NCBI GenBank assembly: GCA_933228895.1
Contig: OW121856.1
Location: 112,815,163-112,879,162 of the forward strand
Reading direction: 5' to 3'
DNA length: 64,000 bases
Source: Platycnemis pennipes
Lineage: Eukaryota > Arthropoda > Insecta > Odonata > Platycnemididae
In this document: in pieces, positions 32,984 through 45,618 of the stretch
How positions within the stretch are numbered: position 1 is the first letter of the stretch
Layout of the letters: each line of letters opens with the position of its first letter
Notes under the pieces: model-generated
What the model was told of the DNA's origin: nothing
Databases searched by the model: none
What the model saw: the letters and a program-made list of their open reading frames with translations, nothing else
Made by a program: the position numbers and the translations under genes

Positions 32984-33830
32984 ATAGTGGACGGAAATCG
33001 GAAAAAGCTGGACAAAATTCAAAAATAGCTTTCTTTGATATATAACTTGAAACTTCACACAAATACTCAAAAAAGACTGCTAATTAAGGAATAATACATC
33101 ATTTGACATGCTTTTCATCTTTTAGTCAGATACAGGAGCTCGAACATGACCATATTTCCAAATAAACACCTGAACTAATTTTTCTCCGAATGTCTTCCAA
33201 GTTAAGTTGATCGTGACGTTACGTGAGAAATTTGATTGAATAAAGAATAGCATGATCTATTAACACAAGACTTTGCCTTTAAATTACCAAAGATTCAAAT
33301 ATTTTTGAAGCATTTTAGCGCAATTCCGTTAAAAATGTCAGGCGCTGTTCTCAGATAAAATGTTTACATAATATAGAGAATATCTAGCGTTTTTGGGAGA
33401 GACCTGTCAAGTGACTTATATCAGAGCACTCGTTGAAGACTCATGAACACCAAATTGAAGAGAAATTAAAATAAGTCTACGACACCGAAAAATACATATG
33501 ATTTTCCGATCGTGCGTCCGGGGCATGGCTCCTCGCGGCTGGGGCTGGAAGATCTGTGACTCGCTTACTTTACTCAAGTGACATGGACCCAAGGCTTCCA
33601 TTTCGTCAATTTTCAGCGGCACTCATTGTCACTAAATTTCACTGATCTATGTTGATGAAATCGTGAGAATATTGAATCGTGCGACCGGATTAGTTTACGC
33701 GGAATCACTTTATTTTTCTTCGCGTGCGCTCCGGGAACATACTTCTTATTCACGCCCTTGAAAAGAGTGTAGTCTTTCTAGGGCCCATGTAACATTCAGA
33801 AATACACTGGTTTTTCTTTTGAATTACTTT
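32984..33830 (+). repeat. Repeat R, copy 1
   Basis: Shares with 35780-36700, in the same orientation, blocks such as GAAAAAGCTGGACAAA, GAGAATATCTA, CACCGAAAAATACATATGAT, TGACATGGACCC and CTTTCTAGGGCCCATGT. It continues the mirrored repeat cut at 25981. Confidence 0.7.
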
Positions 33831-34571
33831 GGCCCCCTTCTTTTTATTCACGCGGTAAAAGATGCACCGACGATTTCAGAGCCTTGGTCTTCGTTTTCCC
33901 TGCCACCTTTTCCCCTTTCCTCAAAGGAAGCTGAATGCCAAATGGGGGGTTCCCTCTGACCAATCCTTTATGTCCCTGTACTGAAACAATGGGGATGGAG
34001 AGGACCGGTCTCCGCGAAGAATAATTTTCCACTGCCCAAAAACCTTACTCCATACGTTTTATTGCACCCACGACCCCTTGCACACGGTATGCCTCGGGTC
34101 AACATCCTGAGTTTATGCCCTTGCAGCCCAGTGCCCAGGCATGAGGGGTGTTCCGGAAGCAGGTAAAACATCGCAGACGTCTGTCCATCCACTCTTCCAC
34201 CTGAGTGCTTTTAAGTTTGTTTCTACTCACATTACCGGGCGAATATTTCAAAACATTTAAATGCCCACGAGTGAACACGTTTATCAACATGGTTTCATCA
34301 TTTAGGTTTGATAGTCTCTTCTTAATTTCATATGTGGTGTGAAGGAAGTAACCATTTATTCACAGAAATGAATTAATTCCGTCCATTAAAGAAATATATC
34401 CAAAGCTTTTGGCGGTATTGTTTAGCATGCAGTATGGTCGAATAATAGAGCACCTTTCCATTAGAAGGAAATATAGGAACAGCTTAACAATTTGCAATTA
34501 CTATTCTCAGTTGCGATATAGGTTCTAATTAGGCAATTAGCTGTATTAGGACATGTTCCCTATATTTATCA

Positions 34572-35165
34572 TAAAATAGTAAATGCGAAATCTATTGTAG
34601 GAGTTGAAAGACATTATGAAGCAAGGAAGAGGGGATACTTATTTGGCAAGGCTAATTACGACGGTATGAAAGAGGAATTAAGGGAATCGTTTAATATATT
34701 TAGCGAACAAAGCAAAGGATTAGATACAGAGGTTTCGTGGAGAGAATTTCTTGAGGACACCCGTAAAGCAGTTAATGAATACATACCAAGTAAATTCATT
34801 AGTGATAATACAGAGCCAAGGTGGTATAATGCGGAGGTTAGGAAATCACTAAAGTGACAAAGGGTATGCCACGCTAGGATGAAAAATGCAGGACGGGGTC
34901 TATCAGCAGAGGAAAAAATGAGTTAGTTCAAAACTATAAAAAATCGAGAGCATTAGCAAGGAAATAATCTCGGCAAGCGTAATAACATTTCAAGAGCAAG
35001 ATGTTAGGAGAATATTTGGATAGCAATCCTAAAGCGTTTTGGTCATATGTGAGAGAGCTTCGGGCAAATATATCCACAGTGCACACACTTCAAAACGATA
35101 AAGAAATTAGAGTCACCAGCAGTGTAGAAAAAGCCAATTCTTTACACACCTTCTTCCAAAGCGTT
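34572..35165 (+). mobile_element. LINE family A internal fragment (linker)
   Basis: Encodes the endonuclease-RT linker: GYLFGKANYDGMKEELRESF and EPRWYNAEVRKSLK, then a TGA at 34855, frameshifts, and MLGEYLDSNPKAFWSYVREL. Truncated at both ends. It supplies the unbroken sequence for the junction that is split by the family B insertion in the copy at 13.5-17.5 kb. Confidence 0.8.
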
Positions 35166-35639
35166 AGATTAGACATTAGACCAGATTTTAGGGAAACGGC
35201 TGCGTGGTCAATAACAGATTTGTATTGGTATGATACAAACAATAATCTCATGGGCATTATTATTATTATTAATCAAATTAGGACTCCTAAACTATAAATG
35301 CTAAGGTTAACTCGTGGATTTGCCACCACAATTGGGAACGTTATTTACTTCAATCTGAAAATCGAGCATTTTACTGCGCCAATACGGCGAAAACGTTAAA
35401 ATGTTCTTATCAGCCTGCTCCTAGTCTTAAAATTTGGGATCGCATATTTTCAAAGCTTCTGACCACATCGATGTGAGAATTAAATATGCCTATGAACTCA
35501 CTCTGAAATGGAACGAACGTGAAACAACACCAATTAACCAAGGAATTAATTATTTAAGGGACACATACAAATTGGAGGGTGATAACAGCCAATGATGATA
35601 TGTGATTTCCTCTTCAAAGTAAAAAGTCGATTTTTAATG

Positions 35640-36700
35640 TTATGAAAATGCGTGACGACGGTTTTTTCTGTGACGATGGTGGCGAGCATAGACATATGTT
35701 CGGAACTTCAGACGTCGTGCAGGTCGAGTCGAAGAAAACGACAATCTCGGGACACACGACCGACCCACATTAGTCGGAAATCGAAAAAAGCTGGACAAAA
35801 ACCTAAAATAACTTTTTTTTTAGATATATGTATACTTAGATATATACTTTTTGAGATATATACGGACACTGTTCTCAGACAATAATTTTACACAAAGTAG
35901 AGAATATCTAACGTTTTAGGGATACACTTTTCACACAGATTCGTAGAAAAGTTTGCTACTTAAGGAATAATGCATCTCTTGCCATGATTCTCATCCGTTA
36001 GTGCGACACAAGGGCTCAACATCACGAAATTTAAAAAAAAATCCTGTAATAACATTTGTCCGAATATCTTACAAGTTGATGATGACGTTGTGGGAGGAGT
36101 TTGATCAAATAAAAATAGCATAATCTATTAACACTATACTTTGCTTTTAATTTCCTGAGCTGCAAATATTTTTTGAATCGTTTGTTTGCTATTCCATTAC
36201 TTATAATGGCGGACACTGTTTTCAGACAAAACTTTGCATAAAGTAGAGAATATCTAACGTTTTAGGGAGACACTTGTCAAGTCACTTATATCTGAGAATT
36301 CGCTGAAAACTCATATACACGAAAGTGAAGAGGAATTAAAAGTAAGTTTGCGACACCGAAAAATACATATGATTTTCCGACCACGCGTTTGGGGTTTGGC
36401 TCCACGCGTCGGGGGCTGGAATTGACGTGACTCGCTCACATTGCTGAAGTGACATGGACCCTAAGGCTTCCAATTCGTTGTTTTTGAGCTGTACCCATTG
36501 TCAGTAACCTCCATCACTCTTATTTGATGAAATCGCGAGCATATTGAGCCGTGCGACAGGATGAGATTACGCGGAATCGTGTTACTTTTTTATGCGTACG
36601 CTCCGGGAACATACCTCTTATTCACGCCCTTCAGCCCTTGAAAAGAGTGGAGTCTTTCTAGGGCCCATGTGAACTAGATATACTCTAGTTTTTCTAAGTA
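35640..36700 (+). repeat. Repeat R, copy 2, with internal duplication
   Basis: Direct copy of 32984-33830. The block around GAGAATATCTAACGTTTTAG occurs twice (35896 and 36248). The first 130 bp (35650-35780) are instead the reverse complement of the 25.9-kb repeat (GTGGCGAGCATAGACATATG). Confidence 0.65.
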
Positions 36701-37100
36701 ATGGAATAGCAATTAAATGATTAAAAAATGTTTGTAGCTCAGGCAATTTAAAGGCATAGCAGTGTTAATAGGCAAATGATGCATGTGTTTATTTGGAAAT
36801 TTGGTTATGTTTGAGCCCCTATATCTGGCTAACAGATAAGAATCATGTCAAATGATGCATTGTTCCTTAATTAGCAATCTTTTCCGAGTATTTATGTTAA
36901 GTTTCAAGTCTATATCTCAAAGCAAGCTATTTTGGAAATTAGTCCAGTTTTTTCGCGACGGTGGCGAGCGTAGAGATATGTTCAGGACATCAGTCTCGCA
37001 GCGCGAATCGGAAGAAACAACCATGGAGTGCCCACAATAGCCCCCTTCTTTAGGGCATAACAAGACCGACCGTGCAGTAATCCCTTCTGCCAGTTGGTCC
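36700..37100 (-). repeat. Mirrored partner of repeat R and of 25835-25981
   Basis: Reverse complement of the beginning of repeat R (GTAATGGAATAGCAATTAAA against TTTGCTATTCCATTACTTA) and then of the 25.9-kb repeat (AGAGATATGTTCAGGACATC, CAAGACCGACCGTGCAGTAA). It closes the inner palindromic arrangement. Confidence 0.7.
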
Positions 37101-37124
37101 GTGGCAGTAATTTCTTATTTCTCA

Positions 37125-38667
37125 AACTTGAATCTACCTAAAAGATTGACTCTTTCTGTCAATTTGTTTTGAATCTCACTTTGAAGATTAAAACCAAAAT
37201 ATTGTCCAAACTTGAGTATACCTAAAAGGTTGACTCAAAATATTGTCCAAACTTGAGTATACCTAAAAGGTTGACTCTTTCTGTCAATTTGTTTGAATCT
37301 CCTATTCAAGAATGAAAAAAAAGTAGTCCACACTTGAGTCTACCTCAAAGATTGACTCTTTCTGTCAGTTTGTTTTGAATATCATATTGAAGAATAAACC
37401 AAAGTGTTGTCCAAACTTGAGTATACCTAAAAGGTTGACTCTTTCTGTCAGTTTGTTTTGAATCTGACATTGAAGAATATACCAAAGTGTTGTCCACACT
37501 TGAGTATACCTAAAAGTTTGACTCTTTCTGTCAGTTTGTTTTGAATCTGACATTGATGAATATACCAAAGTGTTGTCCACACTTGAGTATACCTAAAAGG
37601 TTGACTCTTTCTGTCTGTTTGTTTTGAATCTCACATTGAAGAATATACCACAGTGTTGTCCACACTTGGGTATACCTAAAAGTTTGAATCTTTCTGTCAG
37701 TTTGTTTTGAATCTGACATTGATGAATATACCAAAGTGTTGTCCAAACTTGAGTATACCTCAAAGGTTGACTCTTTCTGATAGTTTGTTTTGAATATCAT
37801 ATTGAAGAATAAACCAAAGTGTTGTCCAAACTTGGGTATACCTAAAAGGTTGACTCTTTCTGTCTGTTTGTTTTGAATCTCACATTGAAGAATATACCAC
37901 AGTGTTGTCCAAACTTGAGTATACCTCAAAGGTTGACTCTTTCTGATAGTTTGTTTTGAATATCATATTGAAGAATAAACCAAAGTGTTGTCCAAACTTG
38001 AGTATACCTAAAAGGTTGACTCTTTCTGTCTGTTTGTTTTGAATCTCACATTGAAGAATATACCAGTGTTGTTGACACTTGAGTATACCTAAAAGGTTGA
38101 CTCTTTCTGTCTGTTTGTTTTGAATCTCACATTGAAGAATATACCACAGTGTTGTCCACACTTGAGTATACCTAAAAGGTTGACTCTTGCCCTCAATTAT
38201 TGATAGAATAAATGATCTGCATTACTCAGTGTACAAGAATTAAAGTGGTATACCTAAAAGGTTGACTCTTTCTGTCTGTTTGTTTTGAATCTGACATTGA
38301 TGAATATATTACAGTGTTGTCCACACTTGAGTATACCTAAAAGGTTGACTCTTTCTGTCTGTTTGTTTTGAATCACACATTGAAGAATATACCACAGTAT
38401 TGTCCAAACTTGAGTATACCTCAAAGGTTGACTCTTTCTGATAGTTTGTTTTGAATATCATATTGAAGAATAAACCAAAGTGTTGTCCAAACTTGAGTAT
38501 ACCTAAAAGGTTGACTCTTTCTGTCTGTTTGTTTTGAATCTCACATTGAAGAATATACCACAGTGTTGTCCAAACTTGAGTATACCTCAAAGGTTGACTC
38601 TTTCTGATAGTTTGTTTTGAATATCATATTGAAGAATAAACCAAAGTGTTGTCCAAACTTGAGTATA
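37125..38667. repeat. 83-bp satellite array, left block
   Basis: About 18 head-to-tail units of 83 bp; for example, adjacent ACTTGAGTATACC starts at 37913 and 37996 differ by 83. The core is ACTTGAGTATACCTAAAAGG and TTGACTCTTTCTGTC. Frames rotate between units, so the apparent peptides (YSSLDNTLVYSSM types) are artefacts. A variant unit with CCTCAATTATTGATAGAATA occurs at about 38190. Confidence 0.9.
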
Positions 38668-38847
38668 CTCAAGTAAAAATTTCTCCCTTGAAACTCAGCT
38701 GATTCTGGGCTGAAACTCCACTGAATGAGTAAAAACTGGCTTGAAACAACCTTGCAACTGGACTGGACTGCCTTGGCCTCAACAAGAAAAACTGTGCTCA
38801 ACTGAAACTCCACTGAAAAACTCCCTTGCGACTCCATTGCATTAGAA

Positions 38848-39330
38848 CTGCTTCTCTCTTGCTGCACGATTGCTCCACTGAAACTGAACTGGACAGTTGG
38901 CCCAGGCCAGGCCACCTTCAGAACTCCATTGCTTCTGCCTTGTCACATGGTTTTATTGCCTTGCCGCAGAACTGCTGCAGCAACTAGATATCCCACTCCC
39001 TAATCAATTTCAACTGCTTCTCTCTTGCTGCATGAGATCTCCACTGACACTGAACTGGACAGTTGGCCCGGGCCAGGCCACCTTTATAATTCCACTGCTT
39101 CTCCTTTGTCTCATATTTTTATTGCCTTGCCACAGAGCTGCTGCAGCAATTAGGCACCCTACTCCTTAACCAATTTCAACTGCTTCTCTCTTGCTGCATG
39201 ATTGCTCCACTGAAACTGAACTGGACAGTTGGCCCAGGCCAGGCCACCTTCAGAACTCCATTGCTTCTGCCTTGTCACATGGTTTTATTGCCATGCTACT
39301 TAGCTGCTGCTCTATTGAGGTATCCCAACT
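38848..39330. repeat. 166-bp tandem repeat
   Basis: Three copies start CTGCTTCTCTCTTGCTGCA at 38848, 39014 and 39180 (spacing exactly 166). Each includes GAACTGGACAGTTGGCCC and the CACCTT..CTCCATTGCTTCT segment. Confidence 0.85.
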
Positions 39331-40403
39331 CCCTCAAGTGATATGAATGAATTAATGAAGTGGATGTAATCCTTTGCAGTCAGTTGCCCTTAGCGTTGAT
39401 ACCAGGAGAGAACATTTATAAAGAGAACATTTTGTGCAAAATTATTCAAATTTTAAACACAAAAACATATCAGAGATGAGAGACCTCTCATACTTTCTAT
39501 AATGCAATTCCATCTCACATTCAAACTCAATCAAGAGCAAGTTACCTTGCTTTTATGTTCAACAGATACTGAAATTTGTAGCAGAATATGCATGGATGCA
39601 ACTGTGCAAAAGCTTCCAGCGTTTCAGAAGGTCGGATGAAGTTCCTGCAAGACCCAGCTAGACATTATCAGGAAACCTGCAGGAACTTCGCAGGGTTAAG
39701 CTAAACGTAGCTGGAATCTAGCAGGTTCCTGTGAAATGTGGCAGAAACTTAGTACAGAATCCCGATGGAATTACATCCGAAAGTGTCATTTACCTTAATA
39801 CTTCGAAATTTTCTGTTAATCTCATAGTTATTCCACCATAATTACCTTCATTGTAAACACTGATAAGTATAATTATAGTCAAGAACTAGCTGAAAGCGTG
39901 GAGAAACAGACTTTTTGCCTCCTTGATAATAATTTAAAAAGTAGATTGTACTGACGGTTTAGGCGTATTCAACTGTTAACCAATTCTTCGTTAATAGTAT
40001 GAAAATGGGAAATAAAATTCTTAATGTAATAGTAGCAATTCTTAGTATGCCCTTAAAAATTAAGTTTTAATTTTAAATGATGACATTCTTCAAAGTCCGT
40101 TAAATTTAAATAAATTTTAGGAAACTTCTTTCTTGAAAAGAACACTATCATAAACCATAAATAACAACTTTCGTGTCCACGAGTAATTTTAAATGAATAT
40201 TCACATTTTTATAGTTCGCGGTTTGTGGAAAGTTGTATCGACCCATATCGAATCGACTACTATCGATTAATTGCAAGACCACTTCGAAATTCAAAATGGC
40301 TGTCATCATAGCGAGAAATGTGAGAAAGAATCAGAAGAATTATCTCCTCAAATAATTACGTTTTCTTGTAATTAGTGATCTTGGAAGCTTACTTTTAAAT
40401 TCT

Positions 40404-40428
40404 AATGGACAACTACGTTACGGTGAGT
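40404..40428 (+). other. Possible short first exon
   Basis: ATGGACAACTACGTTACG is followed directly by GTGAGT, a consensus splice donor. It could be a first coding exon of a transposase or unseen gene. No partner exon was identified. Confidence 0.2.
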
Positions 40429-41289
40429 AAATGCTTGTTATGAAAAGCGATTGTGTTGAACGAATTTGTCATTGTTTGTTTTCATCTGCCTTCCAGGCAG
40501 ACTTTTTGAATTGCTGACACATGAATTGACGGAATTAATCATTTTTCAGGCACATTAAAGTCATAAACAAATTGGAACATTCGGAATGATCTGATGAGGA
40601 TTCAGATCATCCTTCAGCTACATGATAAACGTGAAAATGTTTTGTGTGTGTTGTGACAGTGCAGTGATGACTTTCGATGATATTTAAACGAACTCCCCGT
40701 ATGTAGTTTCACTTTTTAGAGGAGCATTATTTTTTAAAAAAGACTTCTGGTTGTTGAACACCTTGATCAACCATTAAAATCTTATGCATTAAGCAAGCTC
40801 GATAACAGCTTTTGATTCTCGTGCCATGTGGTTTATTTAATATTGTTGTTGTTGGTTATTTTTGAGATTATGCATCAGATTTGGAATCTTATGTGTTACA
40901 AAGGCAAGTGAATGCAATGATTTGATTGCTGCTCTATTTTGCATTTCATTTTGATAGTCAGATTGTTCTGATTTTATATACCATTATGCTTTGAAAATGG
41001 TGTTGATCAAAAAAAACATTGTGAACTTTTAAGTGTTGATTGATACTCTATTTTGTATTCCATTTTTATTGTCTTTGTTCTGATTTTAAATACAATGATA
41101 CTTTGAAAATTGTGATGATAATTGCATCATGCATCATTCATCTAATTAACCTTTCCAACAGCCACCTATCTATCCTTTATCCTTGATCATGTATGCAAAA
41201 TTGTGGTGGGAATCTGGTATGTGGTCAGTCGTTGTTGACTAGTTAATACAGGTTGATTAATAAGATGTTTCAGTGGAACGTACTAAGGA

Positions 41290-41640
41290 GTAGGCAAGGG
41301 AGTTTTGGAGAGTGCAGGGGGTATTCATTGGAGTAGGCAGGGGAGTTTCAGTGGGGAAGGCAGTGGAGTTTTAGTGGGGTAGGCAAGGGAGTTTCAGTGG
41401 GGTAGGCAAGGGAGTTTCAGTGGGGTAGGCAAGGGAGTTTCAGTGGGGTAGGCAAGGGAGTTTCAGTGGGGTAGGCAAGGGAGTTTCAGTGGGGTAGGCA
41501 AGGGAGTTTCAGCGAAGTAGGCAGGTGAGTTTCAGTGGGGTAGGCAAGGGAGTTTCAGTGCAGTAGGCAAGGGAGTTTCAGTGTAGTAGGCAGGTGAGTT
41601 TCAGTGGGGTAGGCAAGGGAGTTTCAGTGGAGAGAGCAAT
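41290..41640. repeat. 23-bp minisatellite
   Basis: About 14 units of GGCAAGGGAGTTTCAGTGGG+GTA, with exact 23-bp spacing in the core (e.g. 41405 and 41428). It is the inverted counterpart of motifs in the left subterminal region of the same element. Confidence 0.9.
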
Positions 41641-41876
41641 GGAGAGCCAGCTCATTAGGCTGCAAGGGTGTGCCAGCCCACTATAATAACAAGGGTCTGT
41701 GCCAGTGCAGTCGCAAGGCATTATATTGCACTGCCTCTCTGCTGTCATCCCACTTCCAAACTCCCTTGGTTTTGTTTCAATTTCAGTGCAGTTTCAGCAG
41801 AGAAGCAAGGCAGAGTGATTCAAGGGTGTTTCAGCCCTGTTTCAGTTTGGTTTCAAGGGAGAAATTTTTACTTGAG

Positions 41877-42960
41877 TACCTAAAAGGTTGACTCTTTCTG
41901 TCTGTTTGTTTTGAATCTCACATTGAAGAATATACCACAGTGTTGTCCAAACTTGAGTATACCTAAAAGGTTGACTCTTTCTGTCTGTTTGTTTTGAATC
42001 TCACATTGAAGAATATACCACAGTGTTGTCCAAACTTGAGTATACCTCAAAGGTTGACTCTTTCTGTCTGTTTGTTTTGAATATCATATTGAAGAATAAA
42101 CCAAAGTGTTGTCCAAACTTGAGTATACCTAAAAGGTTGACTCTTTCTGTCTGTTTGTTTTGAATCACACATTGAAGAATATACCACAGTGTTGTCCACA
42201 CTTGAGTATACCTAAAAAGTTGACTCTTGCCCTCAATTATTGATAGAATAAATGATCTGCATTACTCAGTGTACAAGAATTAAAGTGGTATACCTAAAAG
42301 GTTGACTCTTTCTGTCTGTTTGTTTTGAATCTCATATTGAAGAATATACCACAGTGTTGTCCAAACTTGAGTATACCTCAAAGGTTGACTCTTTCTGATA
42401 GTTTGTTTTGAATATCATATTGAAGAATAAATCAAAGTGTTGTCCAAACTTAAGTATACCTAAAAGGTTGACTCTTTCTGTCAGTTTGTTTTGAATCTCA
42501 CATTGAAGAATATACCAAAGTGTTGTCCAAACTTGAGTATACCTAAAAGGTTGACTCTTTCTCTGAATTATTGAGAGAATAAATGATCTACATTACTCAG
42601 AATACAAGAACTAAAGTGGTATACCTAAAAGGTTGACTCTTTTTGTCAATTTGTTTGAATCTCTTATTTAAGTAGGAAACCATAGTGTAGTCCAAGCACA
42701 AGTATACCTAAAAGGTTGACTCTTTCTCTCAGTTATTGATGGAATATAATGATCTACATTACTCAGTATGCAAGAACTGAAGTGGTATACCTTAAAGGTT
42801 GACTCTTTCTGTAAATTTGTTTTCAATCTCCGATTGAGGAATTTGACTTATATGTATATCAGAGTTCAGTATACCTATAAGTTAATTCATTCTCTCGGTT
42901 TCTATATGAGACATGTTTCTTTTTATCCAATATACAAGAACTAATTGAATTTCCCTGAAA
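41877..42960. repeat. 83-bp satellite array, right block
   Basis: Continuation of the satellite after the inserted element, about 10 units, decaying to the right. The variant unit with CCTCAATTATTGATAGAATA recurs at about 42235 in the same context as at 38190, which suggests a higher-order unit. Confidence 0.85.
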
Positions 42961-43109
42961 GGTTAATTCTTTCCGCATCATCTATCTTTCAATTTACCTT
43001 CACTCTTTAACTTTGTGTGTGTGGCAGCAGTGTGTATATCCACGTAGTTCATTATTTTTCTGTATATGGCGCTTCTGTCGGTTATACCGTACGGTTTAAC
43101 TCTTTCTCC

Positions 43110-43300
43110 ATTCGGAACGACTCCTGCCAAACAGGGAAAGTGAGGACGGCGGAGGAGGGAAAGGGGTTTGTTTTCGGTTAGAACTTCGCGAGGCTCCGCC
43201 AGAGGGAAGCCATGACGCAGCGTTGTCAAATCACCGTCAACTTGAGACTGAAAAATTTCGGCTCTGAAGTGTTAAGTTTATTTGGAAATGCCTGTACATT
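43110..43300 (-). repeat. Outer inverted repeat, right copy
   Basis: Reverse complement of 23660-23830: CGAGGCTCCGCCAGAGGGAA, GACGCAGCGTTGTCAAATCA, TTTCGGCTCTGAAGTGTTAA and GGAAATGCCTGTACA. Confidence 0.7.
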
Positions 43301-45618
43301 TAAATATCAATTATGCCCGGAAAGTACCATATTTAACAATAATAAATACATACATTACACCAAAACATTTAAAAAATATGGTATTCCTTCATAAAAATGG
43401 ATGTTGCGGTAGGCTATCAAGCTATGGAGTGACACTACCGGGGAACGGTTCCACATTGATAGGCCAGCAACAATGACTGAAATAAATGACAGACTGGCAA
43501 AGATTCAGCCCCCTTACTGCATAACAAGGCTTCCAAGATCCCTTGCCGATAGGAAATTCTGGAAGGCAAATGACTAGAGAAACTGGCTCCTTTTTAATAC
43601 GGGCCGTTGACATTGGCCAAATGCCGATGCTGGCCCAATGTTGGAATGATAACGTTTGCCAATGGTAAAATGAGACAACGGCTACAACCAAAAATAGTCA
43701 TAACATAACTTTCAGGAACAACTCGAAAGCACCATGTACAATTGTAAACAAAGACAGCTTTATATTTAAATATTTTTTGGCACTACTTCCAATAGGGTAG
43801 TTTCCTATCATTTTTTTATTGTCTTGATCGAAAGTTTATAACCTCTGGAGTACGTGTTTTAAGCCGTTCGATTTTTAAATGACGTTAAGTATTTTTCCTC
43901 ATTAATTAAAAAGTGAAAAAAATCAATGGCGCGAAAACGCGACGGCAAACTATTGCATGCCGGTTAATCCTACGTTTGACGTCAAACTATTTCCTCTACC
44001 TGCCACCAGGTGGTGCTGCGGACGCTCCCAAATAGACGCCGCACTCCATTAAAGCTTATGAACAAGTATTGGAGGCATATTTATTCCGTTAATTAATTAT
44101 AATTAACATTTATTTATTTAACATTACTTATGCAGTTGATTCATTTAAAATCGGTTAGTATTCCTTTCACAAGCATACCATGTAGTTCGCCCATCGCCGC
44201 ACGCCATTCTTCGTCGTTGTAGAAGACACAGCGAGCAGGACGTCCTTGAGGCTATAAAATGACTAATAATACCATGTTTAACTGAGAATACTTTTCCATC
44301 TTTGATAGTTTTTACAGGTTAATACTAATAAATATTCACTAGAGCTGAGGGGCCCTGAAATACAACGGTAAGTTCAGGAGACGAATTTTCCTATGCCTCG
44401 CAACGTAAACTATCTATCTGTTACGTCAGCATGAAGGCAGCGCACCCCGCCATTTCAGAGCCTTTTCAAATGGCCTTAAAATTAACATTTAATTCTCTAG
44501 TAAACTGGGATTTCTCAATACAAACTTTTTGCGTAAATTAAATACATTTATGGCAGGGCACAAATCGCAATCAATGAAGTCTGTTTTCTTTGATGAAGGA
44601 AACTACCCTATTTAAATGATTGCATTCACTTGCCTATATAGCACACATTTGAAATACGATTCCACATTTCAGGTATTATCCAACGCGACATGAGCCAAAG
44701 TCACACCACATGGCATGGGAATCAGCACTTGCAATCGAGCTTGCTTCTTGCACAACACTAAATTTTAAAATGTTTATCTGGGTATTCAGTAACCAAGGGT
44801 CTGTTAAAAGAAAAATGGTCCACTCAAATTAACAGTAGATTTTTCGAAGAGAGAGCTCTTTGAAATTTCATCGAAAGTCATCACTGCACTGAGGAACTCA
44901 CAAATACACAAAACATTTTCACATTAATCGCAAAGTTGAATGGTGATTTGAGTTTTCAGTAGCTCAGGCCTAATGTCCCAATACACGGATTTAAAAACAC
45001 CAGTCATAACGGTCATCACCTGGCGCTCATCGTGTTCATAAGTGGACGCCGTTATCGTTGTAATCATTGTGATTGAAGCGACGCTGTTGTGTTTGCAATA
45101 GATTGTTTACCTTGGGAGGATTTGTTTGACAACTATTTAGACATTGACTGGTGAGTTTATTCACTCCTTTATTATTAGATACTATTATTTTAGAGCAGTT
45201 TTTCTAAACGTAGTTAACGCAGTCCGTGAAAGTTAGTGAATGCACGGCCTACTTCTGTACACAAATAGGAGGCTATTTTTGAAATAATGTTGCTTCAATC
45301 TGAATAGGTATTCATATGTTAATTATTTCACAAGTATTTAGTTTAGTGCCATCTTATGACAGTGGGTATTGCTTACTCTTTCCGGATTTTTTCCAACCTC
45401 GACCTCTGGAGGACCTTATTGTTGCAATTCTTATTTGGCAATGAAAATTAGAGTTGGCATGACGCACACATCTGTTTAATAATGTCCGTATTTCACAACT
45501 ATGTATAGGTAGATGTGAGCTTAAGGGTCACGAACTTCGAATATTTATCATGCATCCAACTCACCCTTGTTGCGATTAAATTGTTTCAACCGAAAGTGCC
45601 GGAATTGCTCTCTAGTAT
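43301..45618. other. No gene recognised; short inverted copy of 40.6 kb
   Basis: 44868-44940 holds the reverse complement of about 40620-40700 (GTGAAAATGTTTTGTGT and TGCAGTGATGACTTTCGATG). Otherwise nothing supportable. Confidence 0.4.

Larger units (their letters stand above)
25979..32986. mobile_element. 7-kb DNA element with TGCCGGGTCTACA ends
   Basis: TGCCGGGTCTACA at 25982-25994 and its reverse complement at 32971-32983 bound a 7-kb segment. The flanks read ATA on both sides, compatible with a 3-bp target duplication. Subterminal DNA on both sides repeats CACTTTAAGTG-like motifs. A second mirrored pair lies inside (27085-27140 with 32870-32935, e.g. CTGTAGAGTATACAGGTTG). No transposase was found and the superfamily is open. 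The interior is filled with further elements. Confidence 0.5.
38666..41878. mobile_element. 3.2-kb TA-site element with minisatellite subterminal regions
   Basis: Perfect 27-bp inverted ends (38668-38694 and 41850-41876, starting CTCAAGTAAAAATTTCTCCC) are flanked by TA on both sides and interrupt one 83-bp satellite unit, which is restored if the element and one TA are removed. Left subterminal DNA is rich in TGAAACTCC..CTTGCC-type repeats and right subterminal DNA is the same motif inverted. No transposase frame was found, so it is probably non-autonomous. TA duplication resembles Tc1/mariner, but this is not proof. Confidence 0.75.

Noticed and set aside
37365..38590. Several minus-strand reading frames of 70-130 codons with YSSLDNTLVYSSM-type repeats
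   Set aside because: They are translations of the 83-bp satellite; the unit is not divisible by three and frames rotate.
37125..42960. Direct repeats considered as a CRISPR array
   Set aside because: Head-to-tail satellite without unique spacers, in eukaryotic DNA.
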